Part shown: one piece after another, positions 44,363-53,659 of the stretch
Numbering within the stretch: the first letter of the stretch is position 1
How the letters are laid out: every line of letters starts with the position of its first letter
From: JAGNRR01 sp964409905
GTDB taxonomy: Bacteria; Bacteroidota; Bacteroidia; Chitinophagales; Chitinophagaceae
DNA: 64,000 nt
Direction: 5' to 3'
Assembly (NCBI GenBank): GCA_964409905.1
Contig: CAYPET010000003.1
Coordinates: forward strand, 62,001-126,000
Program-made: the position numbers and the translations under genes
The notes under the pieces: model-generated
What the model saw: the letters and a program-made list of their open reading frames with translations, nothing else
Database searches by the model: none
What the model was told of the DNA's origin: nothing

Positions 44363-45451
44363 TTATTGCAACAACTTAAATATTTTTTCTTGCTCCTTTT
44401 GAGGCAATGGGTTGCCTGAGTATGAGAAGTTAATTAATTTTTTCAATGCTCCCAAGCCGTCAGGAATATTTTGAATTTGATTATTACTCACGTTCAATTG
44501 TTCCAATGAGCGCATCATTGCTATTTCCTCAGGCAAATTTACCAGGGTGTTATTGCTTAAATCAACGTTTGTTAATTTGGTCATAGCTGTAAGTTCCATA
44601 GGGAAATCTACTAGTCCGTTATTGGCCATGTCTAACTCACGCAAAGACTTTAAATTGCTAAAAGATGTGGGCAATGCGTAAATATGGTTACCGATACTAT
44701 TGGCAGTTCCTAAAACAAGTTTTTCTAACTTTTTCAAATCACCAATTTCTTCAGGTAAAAAGCGAAGATTGTTCCCACTCACATCCAGCACTTCAAGATT
44801 AGTTAGTTTGCCAATAGAAGCAGGCAAATAGTTTAACTTCTTGTTGCTTAAGTCTAAATGTGTCAAATGCTTCATTCGGCGTAGCAAGTCAAAAAGTACA
44901 TTGGGGTCTCCTGCTTCGCTGCCGCTAACACGAAAGTTGGTTAGTGAAGGCAAGTCATTAATTTCATCAGGTAAAAAATTTATTGGATTACCTGTTAAGT
45001 CAAGCACTTCGAGGTTTTTACAATTCACTATTGCATTCGGTACGGATTGCAACTGGTTATTGCGAACAATTATCTTGCGCAATTTTGGCATATCACCTAG
45101 TGTTACTGGCAAGCGCTTGATGCTGTTGTTTGACAAGTTTAAAACTTCGAGGTTCTCAAGCAGATAAATATCGGTTGGAAGTTCTTTAATATCCGAATTT
45201 TGAATCGCCAAGTAACGCAAATTGCGGTAGCGTAATATCTCCATTGGAAATTCGGTAAAATATTGACTCGTCAAGTTTAATTGTCTGACACAGTTATAGT
45301 CGTAGGATGCGGAGGGTAATTTTAGATACACCTTATCTGCATCGCAAGGGTCTGCAAGCGGATAATAAGTTTGGGCATCAGCCGCCAAACAACCGACCAA
45401 AACAAATATGCTTAATAAATACTTCTTCATTCTATTCATCAGGTTTTTCAA
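44363..45451 (-). CDS. Secreted leucine-rich-repeat protein
   Basis: The 362-residue protein has a signal peptide (cut near DAQT) and about ten leucine-rich repeats of 23 residues from about residue 85 onward. Each follows the pattern LEVLDLSGNPINFLPDEI with the consensus LxxLxLxxNxLxxLP. No transmembrane, kinase or enzyme domain is seen, so it probably presents a protein-binding surface outside the cytoplasm. Alternative in-frame starts (Met 1, 4, 7) lie within six codons. Confidence 0.82.
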   Translation of the reverse strand: MKNLMNRMKKYLLSIFVLVGCLAADAQTYYPLADPCDADKVYLKLPSASYDYNCVRQLNLTSQYFTEFPMEILRYRNLRYLAIQNSDIKELPTDIYLLENLEVLNLSNNSIKRLPVTLGDMPKLRKIIVRNNQLQSVPNAIVNCKNLEVLDLTGNPINFLPDEINDLPSLTNFRVSGSEAGDPNVLFDLLRRMKHLTHLDLSNKKLNYLPASIGKLTNLEVLDVSGNNLRFLPEEIGDLKKLEKLVLGTANSIGNHIYALPTSFSNLKSLRELDMANNGLVDFPMELTAMTKLTNVDLSNNTLVNLPEEIAMMRSLEQLNVSNNQIQNIPDGLGALKKLINFSYSGNPLPQKEQEKIFKLLQ

Positions 45452-45497
45452 GGTCTAAATATAATTTAACTTTTGAAATAAAGGAGTAGGAATAGGA

Positions 45498-46301
45498 TTA
45501 TTTATACATTTTTACGATGCCTTTGGTTGGATTCCTGGGGTTTTTATACGCTATCATGTCAATGCGGACACTGCCAACCAATATGGGTGTTTCTACATGC
45601 ACTGGCACTTTATTTTCATCGTCTGTTAGCCATACTGTCATATTTTCACCGCCTTTAAATATAGTGCCGTCGAGCAGTAGCGGTTTAAACTTAATGGTGT
45701 TGAATACGCCATGCTTCGTTTTGAGTTGTGTTTTACCCAAGTATCGCAGATAAACGTCGTAAATCTGATTGTCAAGAAAAATAGAAAAAGGTATCTTGTC
45801 ACCTTTTTTATACTGATTAAAGTCAACATTACGAGCGTAATAGATTGAAGAGACCACATCTTGAATGCAAGAGGGGACCTTTTTTACCCCATCATTGGAG
45901 CTGGCGGTTTGTAACTGATGATTAAAGTTGACGATGTTGAATTTTTTATATCCTCCTTCATTTACACGACGCACAAATTTTAAGGGTAACATAGTGTTGG
46001 TATCAATGTAAGATTCGTATTTATCCCGCACTTTAAAGAACCAATCATATGAACTGTAAGTTCTGCCATCGCCTACAATGTGATAAACGGGCTTACCCTG
46101 ATAACGCTCCAGTTGGTTGGTGAATGTTGCTTCCCCGGCCCCTATCCAAGCCCCGGCAAATGTATAATACACCTTAAAGGTTACTTTTTCGCCATGACGC
46201 GTGGAACGATTAGCTAAATTACATTCAGAAAAGGCTTGCGATTCGACCAAAGGAGACCCAAGAGTGAAAAATAAAAGAATAAGAAACAGGCTTTTATTCA
46301 T
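45498..46301 (-). CDS. DUF3108 domain protein
   Basis: A 267-residue secreted or periplasmic protein with a signal peptide (about 1-20, followed by FSECN). The DUF3108 pattern is visible as GEKVTFKVYYTFAGAWIGAGEATF, VYHIVGDGRTYSSYDWFFKVRD and the C-terminal LTDDENKVPVHVETPILVGSVR. Function is unknown. I take the ATG at 46301, which overlaps the stop of the penicillin-binding protein gene by 8 bases and gives a proper signal; an earlier start at 46322 is possible. It is probably translated with that gene. Confidence 0.8.
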   Translation of the reverse strand: MNKSLFLILLFFTLGSPLVESQAFSECNLANRSTRHGEKVTFKVYYTFAGAWIGAGEATFTNQLERYQGKPVYHIVGDGRTYSSYDWFFKVRDKYESYIDTNTMLPLKFVRRVNEGGYKKFNIVNFNHQLQTASSNDGVKKVPSCIQDVVSSIYYARNVDFNQYKKGDKIPFSIFLDNQIYDVYLRYLGKTQLKTKHGVFNTIKFKPLLLDGTIFKGGENMTVWLTDDENKVPVHVETPILVGSVRIDMIAYKNPRNPTKGIVKMYK

Positions 46302-48570
46302 AATCTGATGTATTGGCTCCACTACCAGTGTTCACTTCTTCCACCACTTTATTTATCTCACTTTCGCTAATATCATCTATGTCAAGGCCACGAGAAACAT
46401 TTTCGGTGGATTCGCTTCGCTGAATGCTTATCTGATCATAGTTATCACAGATATTCATATTTTTCATTGATAATGGTTCTTCAAATTCGGTAATGTCGGC
46501 ATAACCGAGTTTTTTATCGTTTTGAATGCTCTTAAAAAATGTGCCCCAAATTGGCATTGCAGCTCTTGCACCTTCACCTAAACCTATCCCCATGAATCGA
46601 TCTTCACAACCTACCCAAACACCAGCCAGCAATTGCGGTGAGTAGCCAATGTACCAAGCATCTGCGGCATCATTGGTTGTACCGGTTTTGCCACAAAGCT
46701 CACCTGTAAGGCCATAGGCACCTTTAAGTCTTTTGGCGGTTCCAAACTCCACAGTTCCTTGCATCATTCTAATCATTTTATAAGCAGTTCTTTCGTTGAC
46801 AACCTCTTTTCGTTCGGGCACAAAGTTGGCGAGCAAATTGCCATTTTTATCTTCGATGCGCGTTATAAAGGTTGGTTTAATATTGATTCCGTAATTAGGA
46901 AACATTGTGTATGCTCTTAACATTTCTATCAACGAAATATCCTGTGCGCCCAAAACAATGGAAGGATAGGGCTTTAAATCTGCCGTGATGCCAATCTTGC
47001 GGCAAAAATCAACGAAAGCTTCTATACCAACTAGTTTCAAAACATTGAGTGAACCATTATTGACCGAGAACGCCAGACATTTTTGCATTGTCATATTCCC
47101 AAATTTGGAACCCCCTGCATTATATGATTTGTAGCCTGGAAAATATACAGGTTGACAGCTGATAGGCATGCAAGGTGAATAATTGTTATCCACTGCTAAA
47201 CAATAGGCCAATGGCTTCATGGTGGAACCAACTTGTCGCCTCGTATTGACGTTGACGTGATCGTACTGAAAGTATTTGTGATTGATGCCTCCTACCCAGG
47301 CTTTTACTTCGCCGGTGGTCTGATCCATAGCCACAAAGCCCGTTTGCACGTGTGCTCGCATATACTTTATACTATCCAATGGGGTAATGGTGGTATCTTT
47401 TTCGCGCTGGGCATTCCAGGCAAAAACGGTCATTTTGGTTTTAGTGTTGAAGTTTTCTTCTATCTCTTTTTCCGTGAATCCTTCATTCTTCAAATTTCTA
47501 TAACGCTCTGTTCCTTTAATAATATTTTTCAGAGTAGACTGATGATCTTTCCAGCGATAATTATTGCCAAAACGGGTTTTGTTGTACATGTTTTTTTGAA
47601 CCGCATCTTCTGCATATTGCTGCATTTTCGGGTCAATTGTAGTATAAATTTTTAATCCATCTTTATAAACATTCAAGCCCCTTTGCTTGCACCATTCTTT
47701 TACCTCTAACTCTACCACTTGTCTAAAGTATGGAGCCAATCCATCATGTTTTTTTTCGGTGGCCGGAGTAAAATGAGTTTCTATATCCAGCACTTTTAGT
47801 AGATTATATTCAGCATCACTAAGTTTGCCGTTTTTTCTCATTTGAAAGAGCACGGTATTTCTTCGATTTTTGGATTTCTCAGGATTTCGGATAGGATTGT
47901 ATAGTGTATTCGCCTTGAGCATACCCACCAAAACGGCGGCCTCTTGAGTTTCTAAATCAATGGGTTCTTTATCAAAATATGTTTTGGAGGCTGACCGTAT
48001 ACCAAACGAGTTGTAGCCAAAAGGCACGGTATTGAGATAGGCTGTAAGAATTTCTTGTTTGGTTAGATTTTTTTCAATCTTCACAGCCAAAATCATTTCC
48101 TTCAATTTGTAATACAGCAATTTAAAAATAGATTTTTCCTTCCGTGGAAAAAGGTTTTTAGCCAATTGCTGCGTTATGGTACTACCACCACCCTGCTTGT
48201 CAAACGTAATGACGCCGGCAATCGCTCTGCCCAGGGCCTCAGCATCAATGCCGGAATGCTTGTAAAAACGCTCATCCTCTGTGGCAACCAATGCATCAAT
48301 TACGGCTGGTGCGATTTCTTTGTATCGCACTGGCTCGCGATTTTCCAGAAATAATTTGCCAATTAAATCGCCCTGGTTGTCAAATATTTCAGAGGCTACG
48401 GCAGCTTTCGGGTTTTGCAATTCGGCCATACAGGGCATGTCACCCAAAATGCCACGGTCAATTAAAAAAATTATCAATACCAAAGCAAGCATTGAGAATA
48501 GCACAGTAAACCACAAGAGTTTAATCATTCGTTTGGCATCAGTGAATATGGGGGGTCTTTTTTCGGGCAT
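46294..48570 (-). CDS. mrcA: Class A penicillin-binding protein (PBP1A type)
   Basis: A bifunctional peptidoglycan glycosyltransferase/transpeptidase of 758 residues. After a membrane helix (about 17-38) the GT51 domain carries EDERFYKH (98-105, catalytic Glu) and GGSTITQQLAKNLF. The transpeptidase domain has the active-site STMK (449-452), an SVNNGS motif and GKTGTTNDAADAW. Length and order are standard for side-wall PBP1A enzymes. Transcribed with the DUF3108 gene downstream. Confidence 0.93.
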   Translation of the reverse strand: MPEKRPPIFTDAKRMIKLLWFTVLFSMLALVLIIFLIDRGILGDMPCMAELQNPKAAVASEIFDNQGDLIGKLFLENREPVRYKEIAPAVIDALVATEDERFYKHSGIDAEALGRAIAGVITFDKQGGGSTITQQLAKNLFPRKEKSIFKLLYYKLKEMILAVKIEKNLTKQEILTAYLNTVPFGYNSFGIRSASKTYFDKEPIDLETQEAAVLVGMLKANTLYNPIRNPEKSKNRRNTVLFQMRKNGKLSDAEYNLLKVLDIETHFTPATEKKHDGLAPYFRQVVELEVKEWCKQRGLNVYKDGLKIYTTIDPKMQQYAEDAVQKNMYNKTRFGNNYRWKDHQSTLKNIIKGTERYRNLKNEGFTEKEIEENFNTKTKMTVFAWNAQREKDTTITPLDSIKYMRAHVQTGFVAMDQTTGEVKAWVGGINHKYFQYDHVNVNTRRQVGSTMKPLAYCLAVDNNYSPCMPISCQPVYFPGYKSYNAGGSKFGNMTMQKCLAFSVNNGSLNVLKLVGIEAFVDFCRKIGITADLKPYPSIVLGAQDISLIEMLRAYTMFPNYGINIKPTFITRIEDKNGNLLANFVPERKEVVNERTAYKMIRMMQGTVEFGTAKRLKGAYGLTGELCGKTGTTNDAADAWYIGYSPQLLAGVWVGCEDRFMGIGLGEGARAAMPIWGTFFKSIQNDKKLGYADITEFEEPLSMKNMNICDNYDQISIQRSESTENVSRGLDIDDISESEINKVVEEVNTGSGANTSDYE

Positions 48571-48759
48571 TGGTACAATCGTTAATAAAATAGGGTCGTC
48601 AGTGATTACGTTTAATGTATTACAAATCTATAATTTAGTTTCGTTGCGTGCGATGTAAAATTATCCTATAAAAAATAACGGTTTGCTAAATTATCCGGCA
48701 AGCTTTTCTTTTTTGAGATGTTATTGTTATCGACGACAATCGTCATTAACTCATCAGCA

Positions 48760-49146
48760 CTAATTCATTTTATATGGCGGATAGAGGTAAAAAACAGGAA
48801 TCTGAACATGCATCATTTCTTTCGTCTGCAAATTTTCAATAACGTAATAGCCTGTCATTTTGCCCATATCGGTTTTTACACCAACGGCACTAGTATAGTT
48901 AAAACCCTGACCAGGATCGAGCATTGGTTGTTGCCCAACAACGCCTTCACCATCGACGGTACGCACATTGCCAAAAGCATCGGTTATTTCCCAGTGACGT
49001 GCTTTAAGTACAAACGGAAATTCTGCAAGATTGTCTATACTAATTTCATAAGAGTAGATGTACTCGTTTAACCCAGGGTTTGACAATTCCTTGTTATAGA
49101 ACGTCTCAACTGTCACACATATACCCTGAGTTATTTGTTGCATCAT
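48760..49146 (-). CDS. apaG: ApaG domain protein
   Basis: The 128-residue product matches ApaG along its whole length: ITQGICVTVETFY, YSYEISIDNLAEFPFVLKARHWEITDA in pieces, VDGEGVVGQQPML and GYYVIENLQ. ApaG is a fibronectin-III-like beta fold linked in enterobacteria to cobalt/magnesium phenotypes and Ap4A metabolism; molecular function is unsettled. It is followed by 189 bases of spacer without a gene. Confidence 0.9.
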   Translation of the reverse strand: MMQQITQGICVTVETFYNKELSNPGLNEYIYSYEISIDNLAEFPFVLKARHWEITDAFGNVRTVDGEGVVGQQPMLDPGQGFNYTSAVGVKTDMGKMTGYYVIENLQTKEMMHVQIPVFYLYPPYKMN

Positions 49147-49168
49147 AGCAAGGTAAAGATAAATGAAA

Positions 49169-49504
49169 TTAGAGAATGAAAAATTGTTTTAGTATATCAT
49201 TATCAGTTTGCGCCTGTCGTGCTTCTACCTCATAAGGATTATTACGATAGCCATATCGAATGGTATACCAAATATATTTGAGTAAAAATCTTGCACAACC
49301 TTCCCGATGCCACTGTATTACGTGCGCCAACTCATGTCTCAAGTAAGGCTGATTAGCCAATAGTTGCTGCCTGCTTACCTTATAGAGGTATATGGTTTTG
49401 CCAAAAACGATTGCCGCACCAGAATGGGTTGCGCCTAATTTGAGTGCTGCAATCCGGGCTATTAAAGTATTTTCTTTAATTCGAACCGTTAATTGAGGTC
49501 CCAA
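49169..49504 (-). CDS. DUF4157-like small zinc-protease-motif protein
   Basis: A 111-residue protein with the motif RHELAHVIQWHREG (HELAH at 57-61) and a later Glu in NPYEVEARQ, an arrangement of a gluzincin-like metal site, as in DUF4157 domains of Bacteroidota. There is no signal peptide. The start is a TTG inside the 3' end of bcp (16-base overlap). Whether it is proteolytically active is unknown. Confidence 0.65.
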   Translation of the reverse strand: MGPQLTVRIKENTLIARIAALKLGATHSGAAIVFGKTIYLYKVSRQQLLANQPYLRHELAHVIQWHREGCARFLLKYIWYTIRYGYRNNPYEVEARQAQTDNDILKQFFIL

Positions 49505-49956
49505 TATTTCAAAATTTGATCAGCGTGTTGGTCGGTTTTCACACTTTTAATGATATGGTGGATTTTCCCATCTTCGTTAATAAGGAAGGTTGTACGCTTG
49601 ATGCCCATAAACTTATTTCCGTACATATTTTTTTCAACCCAAACGCCATATTTCTCGATAGCTTTCTTGCCTGGGTCTGATAAAATTGGAAAATTTAATT
49701 TATATTTTTTAGCGAATTTGTCATGGCTTTCAACATCGTCCATACTAATACCAAAAACGGCAATGTTATGCTTTTTTAGTGCGGAAACGTTATCACGTAT
49801 GTTACAGGCTTGTTTAGTACAGCCCGGGGTATCATCCTTGGGATAAAAATATAGAACCACTTTCTTACCAGCCAAATCTTTCAGTGCAACAGCTTCGCCG
49901 TCTTGATTTTTTAATGTAAATAATGGTGCTTTATCTCCTTTGGCCAATGTGCTCAT
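49489..49956 (-). CDS. bcp: Thioredoxin-dependent peroxiredoxin Bcp/PrxQ
   Basis: Bcp reduces peroxides using thioredoxin. The 155-residue product has PKDDTPGCTKQACNIRD with the peroxidatic Cys at 46 and the resolving Cys at 51, the two-Cys spacing of alpha-helix-type PrxQ. The ATG at 49956 starts MSTLAKGDKAP; an in-frame upstream extension to 49998 is unlikely. It overlaps the downstream DUF4157-like gene. Confidence 0.93.
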   Translation of the reverse strand: MSTLAKGDKAPLFTLKNQDGEAVALKDLAGKKVVLYFYPKDDTPGCTKQACNIRDNVSALKKHNIAVFGISMDDVESHDKFAKKYKLNFPILSDPGKKAIEKYGVWVEKNMYGNKFMGIKRTTFLINEDGKIHHIIKSVKTDQHADQILKYWDLN

Positions 49957-50035
49957 AGTTGTTTTATTTTTTACGAAATTCGCCTGAAAATTAAACAAGA
50001 CCTTAAGTATAGGGTTAAATTTTTCTTAGAAGCGT

Positions 50036-51768
50036 TTACAATCCCACGACGGGAATTGTTTTAATCGTTTTATTACCATTCGCATCCGTCGCCTTTATAG
50101 TCACATTATGTTTCCCCTTCGGAAAATGGCCATCAACCGTATAGGTATAGCTATTATATTTTCGTCGACAGCATAACCATTGTCCGTCAACCTCCTTACG
50201 CACCTCCTTCAATTCGGTAATATCATCCTCGGCACCAAAACGCAATATAGAGCCAGTACGCACTTGTTGGCCTACACTAAAATGCGGTATAACACTAGGC
50301 GGCATTTCATCAATCACTATTTGATAATAGCCAAACTTTCTAACCGAAGCAACAACAACGTCGTTTTTGCAATAGGCTACAATACCTTCAGGATGCTGCA
50401 TTTGAGCATCAGGCGAATACAATACGGCGACTTTATTTTGAAGATGTTTTGGTATGCTTTTTTTGGGTTGAAGTTGTAAGTCGAAATAGTCATGCACAGG
50501 GACATCGGATGTATGCACCTGATAGAGATGAGAATATGGCTTATCACTAGGCAATATGTTGCTGTAAAAACAAAGATGATCATACAACTGATTGGGCTGT
50601 AACACAAAGCGAATAGAGGGCGTATTGAAATTATTTTGTTTACCAGCTCTTAGTAACGAATTGCATGTTGGTTCTTTTTGGGCAATTTTCACGGCAGCCT
50701 TTTCTCCTTGAATGTTAAATCTGACATCCTTAAAATTTCCGGCCACATCATAGACACGAATAATGATATTGTGTTGCTTTCCGTCACTCAAATTTACTAT
50801 GCCCGTTGGCTTGGTACCATGAACATAAATGCCCAGTTTGTCATTTGGCAATTGATGACATAGCTGTAACCAGAAACCTTTATTTACTTTTGTTTTATAA
50901 TCGCCTAATGCATTCATATAGCGGGTTTCGTCGTAGCTGATATTGTTCAATTGCCAACCGAATTGTGGTACTCCATCAACAATTAACTTCATTCGAAATA
51001 ATCCCAATCGTAATGAATTTTCCATATAATCGTTAGCCTGAATTCCAAAATATACTTGATTGGTATGAACCTTAATATTTTCTGTACTTGGTACATCGAT
51101 GCCCCCCCCTTTTTATTGCATGAAATAGTTGAGGACTCTGATGGTAAATACTTTTATTCGCATCGTAAACCGCAACCCTGCTAATCACCGGCTTTTTTGT
51201 ATCTTCTAATTTTGGGTAAAAAGCAAGCCATTAAGCGTCTTGTCTGTTGTGGTATTGCGAATTTCCATTTGCAAATGAGGTGCATGACTGCTACCGGTAT
51301 TGCCACTCTTGGCAATAAACTGACCTTTGCGCACCAGAAATAAATGTGGCGGCAGTTGAAACTCAATCTCCCAACTTTGTTTTTCGTACTGCTTTTTTTC
51401 AATGTAAGCAGCTAACAATTTACCAAACCGATTGCAATGGGCATACACAGATGTAAACCCGCCAGGATGAGTTACATAAATGCAATTCCCAAAGCCTTTG
51501 TGACTGATGCTAACCTTGCTAACATAGCCCGAACCAATTGAATAAATATTGATATTCTTTTGATGATTTGTTCGCACATCCAATCCGGAATGAAAATGAT
51601 TGGTTCGGTATTCACCAAAATTACCTGCTAGGGTAATGGGTATTTTTACAGGATAAGAAAAGCGTGCTTTACCGTAGTCAATATTCGGAAAAAAACAGAT
51701 TGTTTACTTTGCCCCAGACTCTGCAAGCTAATAAAAATGAAAAGCAGGATAGGATATAAATAATTCAT
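50036..51768 (-). pseudogene. LytM/M23-like gene broken by three homopolymer frameshifts
   Basis: Pieces in three frames join into one coherent protein of about 575 residues: signal peptide (MNYLYPILLFIFISLQSLGQS), an M23-like domain (NHFHSGLDVR, then a VYAH segment), and a long beta-rich C-terminal part (GIDVPSTENIKVHTNQVYF and on). The breaks lie at an A7 run (51689-51695), near the T5 run by 51215-51220, and at a C8 run (51102-51109); each needs one base. The metal motif reads PHLQMEIR where M23 peptidases have HLHFEIR, so the last zinc ligand is Gln. It is either a decayed gene or an intact gene with sequencing errors, and the domain may be non-catalytic. Confidence 0.75.
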
Positions 51769-51820
51769 TCAAAACAAATTTACATTTCGGATGACACCCA
51801 CTCTACTTTGTAGTCAAGCG

Positions 51821-52540
51821 CTATGCACCAGCTTCTCGTTCAGCAGCAATCTCATCCACAATTGAATCAGTGGGCAATACAGTGTCGGCTTTTTCAACCA
51901 AACCTGCTGGAGCATCCAACAATAGCCGTTGAAATAATAAAATACTCATTACACCCAAAAAGATTGAAGCATCTGCCACATTAAATACCGGACGAAAAAA
52001 CTCGAATGTATCACCTCCTACAAAAGGAATCCACTGTGGCCATTGGAAAGTGAATAACGGGAAATACAACATATCTACCACCTTGCCATAAAAAACCTCT
52101 CCATAGCCTTGCCCCCACGGCACCAAAGTAGCCACCGATGTGCCATGATAGCTGCTTAGACTAAATATTTTTCCATAAAAAATACTGTCAATGAGATTGC
52201 CTAATGCCCCGGCCAAAATCATTGCAGAGAAAACCAACAAGGCATTCGGATAACCCTTTTTTATTAGTTTATTATTAATGAAAAAGAAACCCCAGATTAC
52301 AGCCAGCAATCGAAACAAACTAAGTGCCAACTTGCCCCACTGTTCGCCAAATTTCATACCGAATGCCATACCTGAATTTTCGATAAAGTGAAGACGAAAC
52401 CAGCTGCCAAAAATGTTAACCTCCTGCCCTAACTGAAAATTTAATTTGATATAGAACTTCAAACCCTGGTCGAAAAGCAGAATAGCCAGTACTATGAATA
52501 TGACATGTTTTATTTTCAAGAATATTTTTTTGCATGCCAA
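51821..52540 (-). CDS. lspA: Lipoprotein signal peptidase (LspA)
   Basis: LspA cuts the signal peptide of lipid-modified prolipoproteins in the inner membrane. The 239-residue product has the ENSGMAFG motif and the catalytic Asp pair, Asp118 in GALGNLIDS and Asp190 in FNVADAS, with four membrane segments. An insert between the aspartates makes it longer than the 160-residue E. coli enzyme, as in other Bacteroidota. The start shown is TTG; a TTG at 52519 (MKIKHVIF) is an alternative, and an ATG at 52535 would need one base less in an A7 run. It must process the many lipoproteins coded in this window. Confidence 0.9.
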   Translation of the reverse strand: MACKKIFLKIKHVIFIVLAILLFDQGLKFYIKLNFQLGQEVNIFGSWFRLHFIENSGMAFGMKFGEQWGKLALSLFRLLAVIWGFFFINNKLIKKGYPNALLVFSAMILAGALGNLIDSIFYGKIFSLSSYHGTSVATLVPWGQGYGEVFYGKVVDMLYFPLFTFQWPQWIPFVGGDTFEFFRPVFNVADASIFLGVMSILLFQRLLLDAPAGLVEKADTVLPTDSIVDEIAAEREAGA

Positions 52541-52545
52541 AAGTA
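52538..52545 (-). promoter_or_regulatory. -7-like element at the start of lspA
   Basis: On the minus strand the sequence reads TActTTTG, a perfect -7 match, but it overlaps the TTG used as start above. If used as a promoter the real lspA start must be the later TTG at 52519. Confidence 0.3.
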
Positions 52546-52568
52546 ACTACCGACACCCGAAAACGACG

Positions 52569-53555
52569 CTATTCACCATCTAAAATAATCTTACCATCTC
52601 GATATTGCATTCGTTGCAGCGGGCTTTGCAACAACATTGCACCATCCAAATCACTATAATCCACCAAACCGCCCAACTGTGCAGCCGGATAAATTCCATA
52701 TTCCGTTTCGTTCATACACCCCAACATTGTTTTTAATCCAAACTCTTTGGCCTGTTGAATTATTTGGAATGCCGGGCTCAAACCTCCACACTTTGTCAAT
52801 TTGATATTGATACCATCAAATGTTTGATTACATTTTTCTATATCCGTCTGCTGCTGAAAAGACTCATCCGCAAAAAAGGGAATATCAAAAGATTCTTTCA
52901 AGTTTTTCATTGCGAGCTCTTCCTGTATGGCCAATGCCTGCTCTACAAATAACACTCCTAATTCCTGTAATTTGGGAACTGCTGTTTCTGCCTCTTCCAA
53001 TGTCCAGGATGCATTGGCATCTACTGCAAATTGACTCTTACTTGTTGACATTAATTCCTCCAACACATCAATTGACTCTTTTGATGAAACCTTTACCTTG
53101 TAATAGGGCCATGGGTTGGCAGCCATATCAGCCTTCATGTCAGTTAATTCTCCCATAGCTAATGTATAGAATGTGTTTATGCTCGTTGGCTTTTCTATAC
53201 CCAATACTGAAGCGATAGACTGTTTGTGCAACTTACAGTACATATCCCAATAGGCCAGATCCAAAGCACAAACTAAAAAAGGATTTTCGGGATAAAGGTG
53301 ATGACAAAAATGCCAAAACCGCGCCGGTTCAGTAATGGCATAGCGTTCTATCATGGCAGCTTTGTCTTGCAAATCAGCAATCATTCCTTCCATGGTTACA
53401 TCATAGTATGAAATGATTGGTGCTTCGCCAATCCCTGTGTGCCCATCATAAACTATGGCCACCAAAAGTGCGGCCTGCTGCTGCTTGGTTTCGTATGCAG
53501 TGGTAAAAGGCCTGCGGAATGGTGTGTACATTTTTTTAAATCTCAGCTTCAACAT
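52569..53555 (-). CDS. Dipeptide epimerase (enolase superfamily)
   Basis: A 328-residue muconate-lactonising-type enolase-superfamily enzyme. It shows the first catalytic Lys pair YYKVKVS (Lys153/155), metal ligands Asp179 (FAVDANASW), Glu205 (LFVEQ) and Asp230 (FFADESF), and the second catalytic Lys in NIKLTKCGG (252/255). L-Ala-D/L-Glu epimerases of this family recycle cell-wall peptides; the neighbourhood with lspA and a LytM-like gene suits that. Substrate specificity cannot be read from the motifs alone. Confidence 0.82.
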   Translation of the reverse strand: MLKLRFKKMYTPFRRPFTTAYETKQQQAALLVAIVYDGHTGIGEAPIISYYDVTMEGMIADLQDKAAMIERYAITEPARFWHFCHHLYPENPFLVCALDLAYWDMYCKLHKQSIASVLGIEKPTSINTFYTLAMGELTDMKADMAANPWPYYKVKVSSKESIDVLEELMSTSKSQFAVDANASWTLEEAETAVPKLQELGVLFVEQALAIQEELAMKNLKESFDIPFFADESFQQQTDIEKCNQTFDGINIKLTKCGGLSPAFQIIQQAKEFGLKTMLGCMNETEYGIYPAAQLGGLVDYSDLDGAMLLQSPLQRMQYRDGKIILDGE

Positions 53556-53659
53556 GGTATTTTATAAAGCATTGAAAGTTAATTGATTTTTTTTCATCAT
53601 TTCAAAAAAAACCTATCTTTAAACCGGCCTTAATTTCAAGACCATTAAAAAAATACAAT

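Noticed and set aside
48732..48744. Short palindrome GACGA-CAA-TCGTC
   Set aside because: Only five pairs and no U-tract; likely chance in the spacer after apaG.
51102..51109. C8/G8 tract as a phase-variation switch
   Set aside because: Possible, but two further homopolymer shifts in the same gene make sequencing error or decay simpler explanations.
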